DNA from: UBA4408 sp002389785
GTDB taxonomy: Bacteria; Bacteroidota; Bacteroidia; UBA4408
Direction: 5' to 3'
Assembly: GCA_035438985.1 (NCBI GenBank)
Contig: DAORJK010000002.1
Span: 1 to 64,000 of the forward strand
Length of the DNA: 64,000 nt
Shown: one piece after another, positions 1 through 8,103 of the stretch
Numbering within the stretch: position 1 is the stretch's first letter
Layout: each line of letters opens with the position of its first letter
The notes under the pieces: model-generated
Databases searched by the model: none
What the model was told of the DNA's origin: nothing
Seen by the model: only the letters and a program-made list of their open reading frames with translations
Position numbers and translations under genes: made by a program

Positions 1-46
1 CAAAGGTGGTCAGTTTCAACCGGCGAGGGTGGTCAATTTGAACCGG
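1..46. repeat. Tandem IS21-like terminal repeats
   Basis: Two near-identical 19-base units, GGTGGTCAGTTTCAACCGG at 5-23 and GGTGGTCAATTTGAACCGG at 28-46, are spaced 23 bases apart. Multiple short repeats of this GGTGGTCA-TTT-CCGG type are typical of the ends of IS21-family elements in Bacteroidota. The element itself would lie to the left, outside the window. The repeat ends exactly where the transposase tail begins, so this looks like one element's end inside another. Confidence 0.5.
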
Positions 47-193
47 ATTTTGCAATATAGTAATCCAATGATTGATCAGAAAATAGATTATATCCATAAT
101 AATCAGGCAGAAGCCGGATTTGTGAGTGAAGCCTATGAATGGAGACTTAGTATTGCAAATCTTGATAGCCCAATCAAAACAGAACTGCTATAA
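47..193 (+). pseudogene. 3' fragment of REP-associated Y1 (IS200-like) transposase
   Basis: The frame ending at the TAA at 191-193 encodes a 48-residue tail containing KIDYIHNNQAEAGFV followed by YEWRLSIANL. This is the C-terminal signature of TnpA_REP/RAYT tyrosine transposases (usual form KLDYIHNNPVEAGFV...YSSA). Everything upstream, including the HUH and catalytic Tyr motifs, is missing and replaced by the IS21-like repeat. It cannot be an active enzyme. A REP-like hairpin follows 28 bases after the stop, the usual RAYT-REP neighbourhood. Confidence 0.7.
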
Positions 194-220
194 TTCCGAG
201 CAAAGCTCTAAAAATTAAAA

Positions 221-247
221 CCGCACGAAGCAGAGCTTCGCGGGTAC
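221..247. repeat. REP-like hairpin, copy 1
   Basis: The core is CGAAGC-AGA-GCTTCG (226-240), with outer CCG and CGG arms and a trailing GGGTAC. A 24-base stretch (224-247) recurs exactly at 37302-37325. The preceding AGCAAAGCT is also shared, so the conserved unit is about 50 bases. A diverged copy lies at 35531-35566. Its position just after a RAYT tail fits a REP element. Confidence 0.6.
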
Positions 248-447
248 AAGGGATTTTTTGTTAGAATCATCCTTTTGGATGATGTTGATTCAATTAAATA
301 TCATCCATTTTTTGCTATGCTATTTTACATAATGTGTTTAAAAACGGGAGCATTTTAATAAATAAGCCAGTATCGTATGTGTTAATCATCAACCAATCCC
401 TTATTAATTAATTTATTTTCTTTTCTCAAAATCACCCTTTTAGACTA

Positions 448-477
448 TTGTAATGTGATTTCTTATCGCTAAGTTTG
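448..477 (+). promoter_or_regulatory. Bacteroidota sigma-A promoter
   Basis: TTG at 448-450, a 19-base spacer, then TAAGTTTG at 470-477 matches the -33/-7 consensus TTG-N19-TAnnTTTG. Transcription would start near 484, giving a leader of about 75 bases before the lipoprotein start at 560. Confidence 0.55.
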
Positions 478-559
478 AAGTTGGAAACGAGCGATAAAAT
501 AAAATGAAAAATTGAAATCATTGAAAACTATTAAATTTCAATTTAAATAAAACTCTCTC

Positions 560-979
560 ATGAAGAATACTAATTGCTTAGTACTTTTAACCTTCTTTTG
601 CCTATTTAGTGCACCTGCTTGTAAAAAATATGAAGATGGACCAATTCTGAGTTTGCGCACTAAAAAAGCCCGACTGGTTGGTGATTGGAAAATTGTGAAA
701 ACAACAGCAAATGGAGTTGAATTAAATGGCCCAGTAACCGACTTGAAAATTTATGCTGATGGAAGTTTTAATTTTGAATTTGCCGAACATTTTATAGGCG
801 TTAAAAAAGGAAATTGGGCTTTCAGTTCAAATAAAGAAAAGTTGGACCTCTCAGATAGCTGCTGTACCGACAGGTACAAAATTTTGAAATTAAAAAATAA
901 AGAATTATGGTTGAAAAATTCTTTTCAAATTTCGCCAATTAACTCATTAGAATATGAATATCATTTTCAACAATATTAA
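560..979 (+). CDS. Lipocalin-like lipoprotein
   Basis: A 139-residue protein with a hydrophobic N-terminal signal ending in SAPAC, a plausible lipobox with lipidated Cys at residue 21. The mature part has LVGDWKIVK, an IYADGSFNF strand pair and a KKGNWAFSSNKEKLDL turn. This is the pattern of small Bacteroidota lipocalin-like lipoproteins, predicted beta-barrel folds on the outer membrane with no known ligand. A consensus promoter lies upstream. Its stop overlaps the 5' end of the following open frame but lies before that gene's likely real start, so the two are probably co-transcribed. The specific role is unknown. Confidence 0.6.
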   Translation: MKNTNCLVLLTFFCLFSAPACKKYEDGPILSLRTKKARLVGDWKIVKTTANGVELNGPVTDLKIYADGSFNFEFAEHFIGVKKGNWAFSSNKEKLDLSDSCCTDRYKILKLKNKELWLKNSFQISPINSLEYEYHFQQY

Positions 980-995
980 AGTTAAACAGTCAATT

Positions 996-1649
996 ATGAA
1001 TAAAAGAATTTACTTGATTTGGTTATTAATTTTTTTATTGTCTTGCAAGAAACAAAATGTTGAAGAGATTGCCCACTGTGAGGTTGCAGAGGACTTAGCA
1101 GCTTATTCCTTTTTTAAAAAGGGAACTTATTGGATTTATCAAGATAGCATTTCCGGCATGATTGATAGTGTTTATGTATATTTTGATACCAATTTTGTAT
1201 ATCACAATCCTGGTTGGGGTATTATTGCTGAAGGGGATTATCCCTTTTATAGTATGAGTTCATATAGTGTAAAGGAACAAGCCAGTTTACTTTATATAAC
1301 TGATTATGGCGATTACAAAACAAATAGTACTGTTGGCGCATTGCGAAAAAGGGTTGGTCCAGGGGCCGGACATGGTTCTGCATATTTCATGGTGAATACT
1401 TTCCAAAAAGGAATTTACCTTAGATACTATGGAGCTTTTGATGCTGTTACTTTTGAAAACTACTTTGAAGATAAGATTATCAAAGGACGCAATTTTCAGT
1501 CTGTCGCAAAATTTGGAGATAAGGACAATGCAACTGAATTTAGAAATTCAACATTGTTTTATGTTGCAAAAAATGTAGGAATAATCCGTAAGGAAATAAT
1601 AGATAGCAATCAAGTTTGGAATTTAATACGATTTAAAATAGTTCAATAA
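996..1649 (+). CDS. Hypothetical lipoprotein
   Basis: The frame is open from 954, but the start at 996 is preferred. It gives a clean lipoprotein signal (MNKRIYLIWLLIFLLSC, lipobox LLSC, Cys at residue 17), while the upstream residues read through the previous gene's end. The 217-residue product is rich in aromatic residues (YSFFKKGTYWIYQDSISG), a pattern common in Bacteroidota surface lipoproteins of unknown function. It lies 17 bases after the previous stop and 19 bases before the start of the large T9SS gene, suggesting one operon. I do not recognise the family. Confidence 0.55.
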   Translation: MNKRIYLIWLLIFLLSCKKQNVEEIAHCEVAEDLAAYSFFKKGTYWIYQDSISGMIDSVYVYFDTNFVYHNPGWGIIAEGDYPFYSMSSYSVKEQASLLYITDYGDYKTNSTVGALRKRVGPGAGHGSAYFMVNTFQKGIYLRYYGAFDAVTFENYFEDKIIKGRNFQSVAKFGDKDNATEFRNSTLFYVAKNVGIIRKEIIDSNQVWNLIRFKIVQ

Positions 1650-1668
1650 CCAAATTAAAACTTACGAC

Positions 1669-1720
1669 ATGAAAGCAAAAAAATTTAAAATTAGCTATTC
1701 CGCTTTTTTATTGTTTAATG
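1669..1720 (+). other. Out-of-frame signal peptide of the large T9SS protein
   Basis: ATG at 1669 opens a typical signal peptide (MKAKKFKISYSAFLLF) but runs into a TGA about 26 codons later. The large downstream frame continues in the +1 register from 1718 with MCLNVYSQ, which looks like the rest of the same signal sequence and its cleavage site. A one-base difference in the T-rich stretch around 1704-1716 would join them. This is either a real frameshift or a homopolymer sequencing error. Confidence 0.5.
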
Positions 1721-4700
1721 TGTTTGAATGTATACTCTCAAAATGAAATTGAGAACTTAAAGAAGTATTGGAACTATCGTGACAAATTTAGAAAGCATTT
1801 TGTAAGTATTGGACCGGGAAAAGGTGAAGGAATAAATGTGTCTAATATAGATGGCGATCCAAATAATGCCGGAGCTTTTAATGGAACACCTTGGCCAATT
1901 CACACCCCTGTTAATGGTTTTATTAAGATTGGTGATGGAATGGCTCAGCAAGGTGATTATCTTGCCGTTTTGGCTACTGAATATAAATTGCTTCATGATG
2001 CTGGGCTTGATGTAACTGGTACGTTGAATGAGTTATATTATGCTATTAATGCAATCGATAGATTGGATAAAACAGCTGAGAATTACTTTGGTCAAGCAAG
2101 TGAGTCAGCAAATGGTTTTATCATTCGTGATGATATTGATGAATCAATATTACAGCATTGGAATTCGGAGTATTCAAAAACATTGGATAAACGAGATTCA
2201 TATGATGGTTTAATTTCAGGTTATTATGCGCAATATAACCCAGCACTCGGTGACGAAGGAAATGCGTGTAGTCAAGATCAAGTTATTGCTATTTTTCTTG
2301 GTTTTGCACACATTAAAAAATTAGTAGGCCATGTTTATGCTCAGCCAAGTCAAAATGATCCGGGGTTTTATATGGATGAAAAAATAGCTGAAATTACTGA
2401 GCATATTATGCAATTTTTTACAACGATGCACATTAAGGAAAGTGAGGAGGAGACTTATCAAAAGGAAATTCAACTGTTTCAATCTTTTTCCACACCAACA
2501 GTTACTTCTGGACCCATTACAACAACTATATCAGTTACCAGCGACTGTGATAATACCAAGAATTGGATTATGGTAAATCCTGTAACAGGTATAAGAGATA
2601 GAGCTGGTAGTGAAGCAAGACCATTTTCTTATGGAATTGCTGCAGCTGCTGATTTAATTACTGGAAATTCTCATAATTATGCAGGTGGTTCAATAATTCA
2701 TACTTCAAATGATAATTTGCTTGATGGAGAAACATGCATTATCCCTCATTCCATTTCACTTCCACTCAGTGTTGTAAATAATTCATTTTGGCAAAATCTT
2801 CAAACTTTGACATGGTTACCTGATGGCACAATAAGTGCTGAGTTTCCAACGATGTGTGTAGCAATACCACCTATTGCACCAATTCCGTTAATTCCAACGT
2901 TTCCTTATTTTTTTTGTTTTGATAGTTTTAGCTATAAAAGTTCTAAACTTCAGCGAGATTATAATGTAAATTTAAGTTTATCACTTGCAGTAGCAGGGAA
3001 TTCTTGGAGTCATTTTAATATTGATAGAATGGCAAATGATTGGGAGATGTGGATATTTGATTTAGCATACGCAGTCTTAAATAATGTTGCACCATTGCGC
3101 TCTAAAGCGTTTTATGCAAATATTCTTAATAGTGCTCCATGTGATGGGCCTCATAATTTTAATCTTGCCGACAATGCAACTTTTCAAGACCCAAGCAAAG
3201 TTACTCAAGAATGGGACGATAACTCAAGGTGGTCACATCCTTTTGGGCCAAGTGGTATTCTAAGGGGAGAGTTTAATGGGAATGATTATATGTGGATGTA
3301 TAATTTATATCAGTTGGCTTTTAAAAATTCAGGATTACCAAATTATCAAAATAGTGCTTGCCCCTGCTCTTCAAATTTATATATAGATGACCATCAAGCA
3401 TTTCCAGGTTTTTTAAGTTATTCAAAACCCATTATAAAACGTAGATTCCCGCAATATTTAGATTTCGAAATTCCAATAGAAGAGTATTTGACACATAATA
3501 TGAGGATTGAAATTACAGGTAAGTTAACAGTTCAAACTGACCTTAACGTATGCAACAATAGTTTGTTAAACATAATTAATGATGGTTTAGTAATTGGAAG
3601 TAACACAAACACCTCTCTAAGCGAAATAGGTTCATTAAAAATAAAAAGTGGTTCAACTTTAAAACTCTCAAACGGCAGTACTACAATAATCAACGATTAT
3701 TCTAAAATAATAGTTGAACCTGGCGCAAACCTAATAATTGAACCCGGCGCAATAATCAAACTTCAAGGTGAACATGCACTATTCGATGTTCAAGGCAATT
3801 GCAATATTGATATTGCCGCAAATACAAGCATTTTGGTTTCAAATGGAAATTCTTCAACAGGTGGAACAATGCAACTCAATACAGGTAATTTCACCATACA
3901 TCCAACAGGTGTATTAAATAACCAACATTGCAAAATACTTTTAAACGATTATGTTTTCAATTATTATCACAATGCTCAAATACTTTTAACCGGTGATGAT
4001 GCAACTTTGCGCTTTGGTGGAACTATAAACTTGCAACCCAATGCAGATTTACATTTTAGTGGCGATGGATATTTCGGTTTTAAATTGAACCAATTACCTA
4101 ATGGTGATATTAACATATTTGGCGATGCAAGCAACAGCATTACCTTACAAGGCAGCGGTAAAACTGATAAGATTGCTGAAATTGAGCCATATACTTATGT
4201 AAAAGCCAGCGATAATATTGCCCATCTAACTGTAAGAAACGGAGCTATTGAAATGGGCTCACAAGCCACATGGATTGCTGCTTCTTCCTATTCACTTTTA
4301 AACCTTAATGTAGGCAGTTTACCCGGTCAGGGTTATGGAAGTGGCTTTCTTGTAACAGCAGTTCCTAATCATGAAATTGACAATGTAACTTTCACGGGTT
4401 TGTATGAAGGTCTTCGTGCATTAATGATGTGGGGTGATGCTAACTATCTAAGAGTAAAAAATTCCAATTTTATTGCTTGCTCCAATGCATTAAAATTTGT
4501 GGATAAAGGAGTAATTCTTAATAATGTAGATTTTAAAGATTGCCAAGCACCAATTGTTGGAGTAAATGCTAGCACTCCAAGTATATTAAGTGATGTGTCA
4601 ATTAAAGCAACTTTAGGCAACCAGCCAGTGGCAATAAATATTTCTACAACTGCTTCAGGAACCCTCTCATTAAATAATTGTATAATACCATTAGACGCTT

Positions 4701-5104
4701 CCGGTTACTTTTACAGTGAGGGTATATCTTATTCTGGTCCTGGCACAATGGCTTTAAAATGCAGTAAAATTTATGGCGAATCAAATGCAATAAAAATCGA
4801 CAATTTTGCCAGTCTAAATTTAGCACCATTGCCAGGTTTTAATTTTGGTGGTAATAACAGTATAAGCAGCGAGAATAAAGGGATTGATGGCTCAATTTGT
4901 AATCAATTGATTTTGCAAGATGGATTTAATGAATTTTTGGTTACTAATACTAATAGCAGTCAAGGACCATTAATGTCAGGGTATTTTCAAAACTATATAC
5001 CAACTAGTTTATTTTCAGCGGAGTTAAATGCAAACCATAATAAGTGGGCAGATGAACAAGCACCTTTAACTACAACACCCAATGGAAATACACTTACAGA
5101 CTAA
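1718..5104 (+). CDS. Large secreted beta-helix-like protein, N-terminal part of split gene
   Basis: The 1128-residue frame begins in the middle of a signal peptide. Residues 1-560 are an unrecognised, aromatic-rich extracellular region. Roughly residues 600-1080 are short strand-rich repeats (LKIKSGSTLKLSNGS, VEPGANLIIEPGA) like the right-handed parallel beta-helix of Bacteroidota T9SS cargo. The frame ends at a TAA (5102-5104), and the same reading frame resumes directly with HHGMGPNTYIDVIDN and leads to a T9SS sorting domain at 6598. The two pieces therefore almost certainly derive from one protein of about 1640 residues. Without the C-terminal part this product lacks a sorting signal. Probably a pseudogene, unless the stop is a sequencing error. 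Confidence 0.6.
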   Translation: MCLNVYSQNEIENLKKYWNYRDKFRKHFVSIGPGKGEGINVSNIDGDPNNAGAFNGTPWPIHTPVNGFIKIGDGMAQQGDYLAVLATEYKLLHDAGLDVTGTLNELYYAINAIDRLDKTAENYFGQASESANGFIIRDDIDESILQHWNSEYSKTLDKRDSYDGLISGYYAQYNPALGDEGNACSQDQVIAIFLGFAHIKKLVGHVYAQPSQNDPGFYMDEKIAEITEHIMQFFTTMHIKESEEETYQKEIQLFQSFSTPTVTSGPITTTISVTSDCDNTKNWIMVNPVTGIRDRAGSEARPFSYGIAAAADLITGNSHNYAGGSIIHTSNDNLLDGETCIIPHSISLPLSVVNNSFWQNLQTLTWLPDGTISAEFPTMCVAIPPIAPIPLIPTFPYFFCFDSFSYKSSKLQRDYNVNLSLSLAVAGNSWSHFNIDRMANDWEMWIFDLAYAVLNNVAPLRSKAFYANILNSAPCDGPHNFNLADNATFQDPSKVTQEWDDNSRWSHPFGPSGILRGEFNGNDYMWMYNLYQLAFKNSGLPNYQNSACPCSSNLYIDDHQAFPGFLSYSKPIIKRRFPQYLDFEIPIEEYLTHNMRIEITGKLTVQTDLNVCNNSLLNIINDGLVIGSNTNTSLSEIGSLKIKSGSTLKLSNGSTTIINDYSKIIVEPGANLIIEPGAIIKLQGEHALFDVQGNCNIDIAANTSILVSNGNSSTGGTMQLNTGNFTIHPTGVLNNQHCKILLNDYVFNYYHNAQILLTGDDATLRFGGTINLQPNADLHFSGDGYFGFKLNQLPNGDINIFGDASNSITLQGSGKTDKIAEIEPYTYVKASDNIAHLTVRNGAIEMGSQATWIAASSYSLLNLNVGSLPGQGYGSGFLVTAVPNHEIDNVTFTGLYEGLRALMMWGDANYLRVKNSNFIACSNALKFVDKGVILNNVDFKDCQAPIVGVNASTPSILSDVSIKATLGNQPVAINISTTASGTLSLNNCIIPLDASGYFYSEGISYSGPGTMALKCSKIYGESNAIKIDNFASLNLAPLPGFNFGGNNSISSENKGIDGSICNQLILQDGFNEFLVTNTNSSQGPLMSGYFQNYIPTSLFSAELNANHNKWADEQAPLTTTPNGNTLTD

Positions 5105-5113
5105 CATCATGGC

Positions 5114-6598
5114 ATGGGGCCAAATACCTACATTGATGTAATCGATAATTTTCCTGATTTTGCAACCTGCGAAAATGCTCTTGAACCATCCGAACCAAAT
5201 GAAGTAGAAAGAGGGATACCGCTTGAATATTGCCCACGTTGTCCACATATTACTAGCGATAATTTTTCTCAACGAAGCATGAACGATGCCTTTCACGATG
5301 CTTTATCAAAACAACTAGACACAAGTAATATAGATAATTTACTTACTTCATTTAATATGTTTTACGATATTCTAATGACTTCAACAACCTTTGAAGAGAG
5401 TAGAATAAATTGGGAATCGGATTTTGCTTACAACAAACTAAAGGAGTTGTTTGGGCTTTGTATTCAAAACGACCGAATAGCTAAGACAAATAGCGCTTAT
5501 AGTGAAAAAATGTTAGAAGCGATACAACGTATGATTACCTTGTCGAAGGAGAAAGACGAGGATATAAGAGAATTTTATTTTTGGACAGATTATGCCGGAG
5601 TACAGCGTTTACTTAACTTAAGAGATGATGCTCTTTACACACTTGAAAGAACAGCCCCTTGCTTAAATTTAACTAACGAACAAGTTGATTTCTTAACTAA
5701 TTTAATAAGCGAAATTACAGCCGAACAAATGTTACTGAATGGATCAATTGGATACCTTGATTTTTACAACTATGCAGGGATAACAAACAGTAACAGAACA
5801 TTTAAGAAATTTGGTAATTCCCAAGCCAATATTGATTCTATTATTAGCTTACCGTCATCTCCTTCGGTAACCATGGTGCAAACAGTTTCAGATGATGCAG
5901 GTTTTAGCTACCAAATTTCAACTGTCACTGATAATAATTCCGTAAACTATCATTTAACAAAATTTGATACAAACTCAACAATCATTTGGGAGCAAATTTA
6001 CGATGGTTTAAACGGAGGTGCCGATTCTGCAAAGTTAATTGCTATTGACGATAATAATTTTATTTATGTAACAGGTAAAAGTTGGAATGGGATTGACTTT
6101 GATGTTGTTACTGTAAAATACGATACTTCAGGTAACCAATATTGGGTGGCTAAATTCAATGATCTATTAATTGGTAACGATGAGCCAATTGGACTGCTGT
6201 TAGATTCCAATTTTAAATTAAAAATTGACGTTCACTCCTATAATGACACACTTGTGCAATACCGTACAATTTACTACAGTCAATGTGATTCGAACTGCGT
6301 TCAAAATTATCGTATAAAAAATTCTGAAATTAACTTTGCAAAAAACCAAGCTGAATCTGATTTGCATTTACAAGTTTATCCTAACCCAGCTAACGACTTG
6401 GTGAGTATTAGCATTGACGAAACAAATTTGTCTCAAACCTTTTTCTTAAAAATGTATGATGCAACAGGCAAGTTGGTCTTTAACAAGAAGATTAATGCTC
6501 GTTACATATTGGATACAACTCCTTTTGGGAATGGAATTTATCAATTAGTTGTTTCAAGCAATACACAATCTATGAAACAACGAATTGTGATTGAATGA
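5114..6598 (+). CDS. C-terminal part of split T9SS protein with type A sorting domain
   Basis: The 494-residue piece is in the same frame as the upstream 1128-residue piece, separated only by TAA at 5102 and three codons. It has no signal peptide, so alone it could not be exported. Residues 1-200 are mostly helical. Residues 250-380 resemble a WD40/beta-propeller-like repeat stretch (LIAIDDNNFIYVTGKSWNG). The last 75 residues are a T9SS type A sorting domain, starting with YPNPANDLVSISI and ending GNGIYQLVVSSN. The ATG at 5114 is simply the first Met after the stop. Confidence 0.6.
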   Translation: MGPNTYIDVIDNFPDFATCENALEPSEPNEVERGIPLEYCPRCPHITSDNFSQRSMNDAFHDALSKQLDTSNIDNLLTSFNMFYDILMTSTTFEESRINWESDFAYNKLKELFGLCIQNDRIAKTNSAYSEKMLEAIQRMITLSKEKDEDIREFYFWTDYAGVQRLLNLRDDALYTLERTAPCLNLTNEQVDFLTNLISEITAEQMLLNGSIGYLDFYNYAGITNSNRTFKKFGNSQANIDSIISLPSSPSVTMVQTVSDDAGFSYQISTVTDNNSVNYHLTKFDTNSTIIWEQIYDGLNGGADSAKLIAIDDNNFIYVTGKSWNGIDFDVVTVKYDTSGNQYWVAKFNDLLIGNDEPIGLLLDSNFKLKIDVHSYNDTLVQYRTIYYSQCDSNCVQNYRIKNSEINFAKNQAESDLHLQVYPNPANDLVSISIDETNLSQTFFLKMYDATGKLVFNKKINARYILDTTPFGNGIYQLVVSSNTQSMKQRIVIE

Positions 6599-6655
6599 TA
6601 CAAAATAACCTTAAAGTTTTGGAGAGTTTTGTAGCTTTACAAAACAGCATACAAA

Positions 6656-7333
6656 ATGAAAATAGTAGTATTTACAGGCGCCGGTATTAGCGCTGAAAGT
6701 GGAATTAATACTTTTCGCGACAGCGATGGATTATGGGAAAAATACCGTATTGAAGACGTTGCTACTCCAGAAGCCTTTAGGCGAAATCCTGAATTGGTGC
6801 TCGATTTTTACAATCAACGCCGCAAGCAGGTTTTACAAGCCAATCCAAATGCTGCACATACTGCTTTGGTTGAATTGCAAAAAAAACACAACGTTCAAAT
6901 TATTACCCAAAATGTAGACGATTTGCATGAGCGAGCCGGTTCTAAAAATGTGCTGCATCTGCATGGCGAATTGCTAAAAGCTCGAAGTACTATTGACCCT
7001 GCACTAGTTGTTAAATTAAATTCTACAGAGTTAAAGCTTGGTGACTTGTGCCCTAAGGGCGCTCAATTGCGTCCGCACATTGTATGGTTTGGCGAACTGG
7101 TACCCATGATGGAAACAGCAAATAGAATAGCTGCAACTGCTGAATTATTTATAGTGATTGGAACCTCGTTGAATGTTTACCCTGCGGCAAATCTTTTGGA
7201 TTATGTGCCCTACCATTGTCCTATTTATTTAATTGACCATAATCCGGTAACAGCCGTAAATCGCTCCGAAATAAAGCACATAAAACAAAAAGCCGGAATT
7301 GGAGTTCCGGCTTTAGTTAATAAATATCTGTAA
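6656..7333 (+). CDS. cobB: NAD-dependent protein deacylase, sirtuin class III
   Basis: A 225-residue Sir2 enzyme, which removes acyl groups from lysine using NAD. Visible motifs are GAGISAESGI (NAD binding, residues 8-17), TQNVDDLH, the catalytic His in HLHGEL, GTSLNVYPAANL and the C-terminal IYLIDHNP. The Tyr and Arg in FYNQRR match the Y-x-x-R pair that gives class III sirtuins a preference for succinyl/malonyl lysine. The four zinc-binding Cys of most sirtuins are absent (only one Cys, in DLCPKG), as in many short Bacteroidota members. It stands alone, convergent with the T9SS gene ending at 7337. Confidence 0.9.
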   Translation: MKIVVFTGAGISAESGINTFRDSDGLWEKYRIEDVATPEAFRRNPELVLDFYNQRRKQVLQANPNAAHTALVELQKKHNVQIITQNVDDLHERAGSKNVLHLHGELLKARSTIDPALVVKLNSTELKLGDLCPKGAQLRPHIVWFGELVPMMETANRIAATAELFIVIGTSLNVYPAANLLDYVPYHCPIYLIDHNPVTAVNRSEIKHIKQKAGIGVPALVNKYL

Positions 7334-7336
7334 AGA

Positions 7337-8062
7337 TTACTCGGTAATCACTAATTTTTTGGTGCTAACTTTTGTTCTTCCCACGTATAGTGAATAAAAG
7401 TAAACTCCTTCTGAAAAGTCATTTGCATTTAAACGTACTGTTCCTTTTGTAGCTGATAATCTTTCTTGATACACCTCAACACCCATTGAATTGGTAATTT
7501 TAATGTATGAATTTGTAGTATTTTCAATAGAATAGTTTATTGAAGTTTGAGCAGCAGCAGGATTTGGATACGCATTACCGATTTTATTTTTTGCACTTAA
7601 TCCGACATTATTCACATCTGATGGAGTAGCATTTATTACTAAAGTAATATTCGCCGTATCGCTTGAATTGGTATTAAAAAACTGGTAACGCATGGTTGAA
7701 CTACCCAATTGGTGGTAAGGATTATAGTATGCGTGAAAGGTACCAAACAAGGTATCCATGGCATTTATGGTCATCGGTTGTGCTAAGTCAACAATGGGAG
7801 AATAGCACTGGTCCCAACAAAAATAAGATTCAGCATTTGGAATCAAATTATTTAAAGTTCTTGCACAATTGATAGAAACATTTAAAGAAGTAGTATTTGC
7901 CACATGTAAGTCGTACTCATAAGGATCAATTGAAGCGGTATCAATAAAAATATAAACCGTACCATTGGTAACATCATTGCCTTCTAAGTCGATTAGATTA
8001 ATGTTTTGAGCTTGACTACCTACAGCAAGAAATAAGGAAACAGCAAGTAAAAATTTTTTCAT
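7337..8062 (-). CDS. T9SS cargo protein with type A sorting domain
   Basis: The frame is open from 8119, but the start at 8062 is preferred because it gives a clean signal peptide (MKKFLLAVSLFLAVGSQAQ). The 241-residue protein has an unrecognised Cys-containing middle (NCARTLNNL, YFCWDQCYSP) and ends in a T9SS type A domain from GNAYPNPAAAQTSINY to KKLVITE. It starts 42 bases after the stop of the larger T9SS gene upstream, so the two are probably co-transcribed. It would be carried across the outer membrane and released or anchored. Specific role unknown. Confidence 0.7.
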   Translation of the reverse strand: MKKFLLAVSLFLAVGSQAQNINLIDLEGNDVTNGTVYIFIDTASIDPYEYDLHVANTTSLNVSINCARTLNNLIPNAESYFCWDQCYSPIVDLAQPMTINAMDTLFGTFHAYYNPYHQLGSSTMRYQFFNTNSSDTANITLVINATPSDVNNVGLSAKNKIGNAYPNPAAAQTSINYSIENTTNSYIKITNSMGVEVYQERLSATKGTVRLNANDFSEGVYFYSLYVGRTKVSTKKLVITE

Positions 8063-8103
8063 TTTTCGGGTTTTAAAATTAATTTTCTCAAAAGTAAGTG
8101 ATT

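Larger units (their letters stand above)
194..559. other. Gene-free stretch with REP hairpin and promoter
   Basis: No convincing gene was seen in these 366 bases. They contain a REP-like hairpin (221-247) near the transposase remnant and a Bacteroidota-type promoter (448-477) reading toward the lipoprotein gene at 560. The rest is very AT-rich. Confidence 0.6.

Noticed and set aside
5102..5104. TAA read-through or stop-codon reassignment
   Set aside because: TAA ends many intact genes in the window (for example paaG, mscL, cysD), so a changed genetic code is excluded and programmed read-through lacks any supporting signal.
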